NCBI RefSeq assembly: GCF_030867095.1
Contig: NC_081828.1
Coordinates: 52,553,434 to 52,617,433, forward strand
DNA: 64,000 nucleotides
Source of the DNA: Alligator mississippiensis
Taxonomy: Eukaryota > Chordata > Crocodylia > Alligatoridae
Direction: 5' to 3'
Shown here piece after piece: positions 63,259-64,000 of the stretch. The notes below the pieces were generated by a model. That model saw only the letters and a list, made by a program, of their open reading frames with translations. It ran no database searches and had not been told where the DNA came from. Position numbers and translations under genes: made by a program. Each line of letters starts with the position of its first letter. Position 1 is the first letter of the stretch.

Positions 63259-64000
63259 TGTCGGGACCCAGGGCAGCCGGCCAGCAGCTCTCCCTGACTC
63301 CCACCCGGGCAGATAAGTGTCCGGGGCCTTAGAAGGCCGTCAGGCGGGTACTTGTGATGCTTGGAGTGGAATTAATTAGGCAGACGCTTATCGGTTGCAA
63401 AGCAAGATTATTTACTCACGCCATCAAGGTGGTGAAAGACGGAGGTTACAGATGCTTGGTTAGTTACAGCTTAAAGTTCGTAGGTCGTAGGTCGGTCTGC
63501 ATAAAAGTTCGTCGGTCGGGCAGAGAAATGGAGAAAAAGGTCAGGCCGGCAGGTCGTTGATTTACGTCTGAGAATTGGGTCGAGACGGGGGGAGACTGAC
63601 AAGTGATCAATTTGTCAGTTACTCTCACGCATACATTCAGAGGTTTTTCAGGTGTGTGCGGAGGTCTCCCATTCTTCACGGAAGTGAAGACGGATTTTAT
63701 TTGTATAATAGCCAATTGCTTTTCGCCACGTCATAAATTTACTTAGAATCGCCAATTATCTAGCAGTCTTCGCTAGGGTGTTATCACAGGGTTATTTCTT
63801 GTTTTCTTTGACCAATTATAATGATTTATGTACAGCACAGAAGGCTAAGTTCTATTTCATGTTAGTGTCGCAGTTATAAATTTCTTTTTGACACGCGCAG
63901 CAAAAAAGCAGTTACTATCATTATTGTTAACCCTTAGTTAACCTAGTGCAGAAAAAAACTGTTTTGAATGGTTTTACTTGTTTGTGACATGGGCACTACT
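63259..64000 (-). repeat. 5' LTR of the endogenous retrovirus (cut by the window edge)
   Basis: It matches 60292-61032 almost base for base, with one small length difference. By comparison with the other LTR only about 16 bp are missing beyond base 64000. Confidence 0.9.

Larger units (their letters stand above)
60292..64000 (-). mobile_element. Endogenous retrovirus, fossil, runs past the window end
   Basis: Two direct repeats of about 750 bp enclose an internal region of about 2.2 kb. Read on the minus strand the order is 5' LTR, primer-binding site, leader, gag remnant, polypurine tract, 3' LTR. The internal region is far too short for pol and env, which are not seen, so the copy is broken. 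The LTRs differ at roughly 2 percent of positions by eye, which suggests a fairly recent insertion, of the order of ten million years if the neutral rate is near 1e-9 per site per year. The family is not named with confidence. The right flank is outside the window, so a target duplication cannot be tested. Confidence 0.9.

Overview
This is a stretch of vertebrate nuclear genome, almost certainly from a crocodilian (alligator-like). The basis is abundant CR1 LINEs with the archosaur-type 3' end, whose tail is a short tandem repeat of TCTATGAA units. CORE/MIR-type SINE remnants, several non-autonomous hAT transposons and an endogenous retrovirus are also present. The wording of the CR1 tail is what I remember from alligators; the species cannot be fixed from the sequence alone. 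There are no bacterial-type operons and no CRISPR array, and I found no RNA gene I would stand behind.

Only one host protein-coding gene is supported: the intronless immediate-early gene IER5 (16465-17088, +). It sits in a CpG island and has two inverted CCAAT boxes, a CACGTG E-box, a TATA box about 60 bp before the start codon, and two candidate poly(A) signals. Its N- and C-terminal blocks match IER5, but the protein is 207 residues against about 327 in human, because the disordered middle is short. The rest of the window is intergenic. In mammals IER5 lies beside a large gene-poor interval, and this fits.

Layout. 1-7 kb: an old CR1 3' end, a MITE split by a CR1 insertion, a second MITE copy, and a 1.4-kb hAT element carrying a huge imperfect palindrome. 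8-12 kb: a Penelope-like fragment, a nearly full-reading CR1 reverse transcriptase, and the RT tail of a different LINE. 15-18 kb: IER5. 18-47 kb: mostly unannotatable intergenic DNA with scattered SINE, hAT, CR1 and MITE remnants, microsatellites and a perfect 23-bp hairpin. 47.8-52.3 kb: two CR1-type LINEs of very different age, both on the minus strand. 52.8-54.9 kb: two related foldback hAT elements, each with a perfect 8-bp target duplication. 57.5-58 kb: a degenerate minisatellite. 60.3-64 kb: an endogenous retrovirus on the minus strand with two nearly identical LTRs and a short, fossil internal region holding a gag remnant.

I see no undescribed multi-gene system. The most interesting material is structural: palindromic hAT elements with diagnostic target duplications, nested insertions, hairpins that look like template-switch products, and a hammerhead-like core in a Penelope-like repeat.
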